This document shows, piece after piece, positions 63,560 to 64,000 of a stretch of DNA of 64,000 nucleotides (positions within the stretch are counted from its first letter, which is position 1; every line of letters starts with the position of its first letter). Below the pieces are notes generated by a model. It did not search any database, was not told the DNA's origin, and saw only the letters and a program-made list of their open reading frames with translations. A program made the translations under genes and the position numbers. Where the stretch lies: NCBI RefSeq assembly GCF_025398255.1, contig NZ_JAODNW010000013.1:1-64000 (forward strand), in the 5' to 3' direction. The DNA is from Chelativorans intermedius (GTDB lineage: Bacteria; Pseudomonadota; Alphaproteobacteria; Rhizobiales; Rhizobiaceae).

Positions 63560-64000
63560 CTACTGCCCCGCGTTGTAGGCCGCGATGGCCGCCATGTTGG
63601 CGATGTCGGAATCCTTGGCGTTCAGCGACACGATCTGCACCGGCTTGTTGAGGCCGACCAGAAGCGGCCCGATCACCGTGGAGCCGCCGAGCTCCTGCAG
63701 CATCTTGGTGGAGATCGATGCGGAGTGGAAGGCCGGCATCACCAGCACGTTGGCCGGCCCGGAGAGGCGGCAGAACGGATATTGCTGCATGAGCTGCGGG
63801 TTGAGCGCCACATCCGCCGCCATTTCGCCGTCATATTCGAAGTCAACGCGCCGCTTGTCGAGGATCTTCACTGCCTCCTGCACCTTGGCCGAGCGCTCGC
63901 CGGGCGGATGACCGAAGGTGGAATAGGCGAGCATCGCCACCCGCGGTTCGTATCCCATGCGCCGTGCCATGCCCGCCGCCTCCTCGGCGATATCGGCCAG
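63560..64000 (-). CDS. maeB: NADP-dependent malic enzyme, C-terminal PTA-like domain (partial)
   Basis: The frame is open to the right edge, so the N-terminus lies outside. The visible ~146 residues match the phosphotransacetylase-like C-terminus of MaeB-type malic enzymes (VAMLAYSTFGHPPGERSAKVQEAV, FEYDGEMAADVALNPQL, YPFCRLSGPANVLVMPAFHSASISTKMLQELGGSTVIGPLLVGLNKPVQIV), which binds acetyl-CoA as a regulator. A true phosphotransacetylase is less likely because the C-terminus (DIANMAAIAAYNAGQ) is MaeB-like. Confidence 0.88.
   Translation of the reverse strand: MADIAEEAAGMARRMGYEPRVAMLAYSTFGHPPGERSAKVQEAVKILDKRRVDFEYDGEMAADVALNPQLMQQYPFCRLSGPANVLVMPAFHSASISTKMLQELGGSTVIGPLLVGLNKPVQIVSLNAKDSDIANMAAIAAYNAGQ

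Overview
This 64 kb window is GC-rich and densely coded. It looks like a chromosome or large-replicon segment of an alphaproteobacterium of the order Hyphomicrobiales (rhizobia-like, perhaps Phyllobacteriaceae). That placement is inference. It rests on IalB-family proteins, a rhizobial-style C-P lyase locus with two phnE genes, an Avi_7170/Avi_7169-type gene pair, form II coxSLM order and short palindromic intergenic repeats. No rRNA, phage, transposase or CRISPR array is visible.

Layout. (1) 1-3.5 kb: 3' end of a trimeric autotransporter adhesin, followed in one apparent operon by two IalB-family secreted proteins and a single-span membrane protein. (2) 3.6-5.1 kb: an orphan flavin-dependent halogenase. 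(3) 5.2-14.1 kb: an amine-catabolism-like operon with a TMADH/histamine-dehydrogenase-type enzyme, cupin, M20 deacylase, FAD monooxygenase, RidA, DUF1028 protein, aldehyde dehydrogenase and LysR. (4) 14.3-27.1 kb: a NitT/TauT-type importer, an Lrp regulator with a divergent class V aminotransferase, a flavoprotein with two carboxymuconolactone-decarboxylase-fold proteins, an opine-type dehydrogenase and a complete PotDBCA-type importer. (5) 27.1-32.4 kb: a TolB/TPR regulator-like protein, a homocysteine S-methyltransferase-family enzyme, a GNAT and a secreted TPR protein.

(6) 32.5-43.8 kb: a phosphonate C-P lyase locus. phnF diverges from phnGHIJKLM, and phnCDE1E2 plus a hexapeptide acetyltransferase converge on phnM. 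Two copies of a ~100-bp palindromic repeat sit at the ends of convergent genes here. (7) 44-59.2 kb, all minus strand: an apparent methoxylated-aromatic catabolon. It holds two LigM/DesA-like tetrahydrofolate-dependent aryl O-demethylases, a MetF-like reductase for the released C1 unit, enzymes matching the lower gallate pathway (4-oxalomesaconate tautomerase, hydratase, CHA aldolase), a VOC-type extradiol dioxygenase as the only ring-cleavage candidate, a TRAP importer, a LysR with two HTH domains, a GntR/FadR-type regulator and a ferredoxin reductase. A TGTATACA palindrome lies upstream of three of these genes, including the GntR gene, and suggests one regulon. (8) 59.4-64 kb: tRNA-Thr(CGT), form II coxSLM and the C-terminal end of an NADP-malic enzyme.

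The most interesting region is (7). The lower gallate pathway is present, but the usual LigAB/DesB-type (type II) gallate dioxygenase is absent. In its place is a type I extradiol enzyme with all three metal ligands but a Tyr where XylE has catalytic His199.
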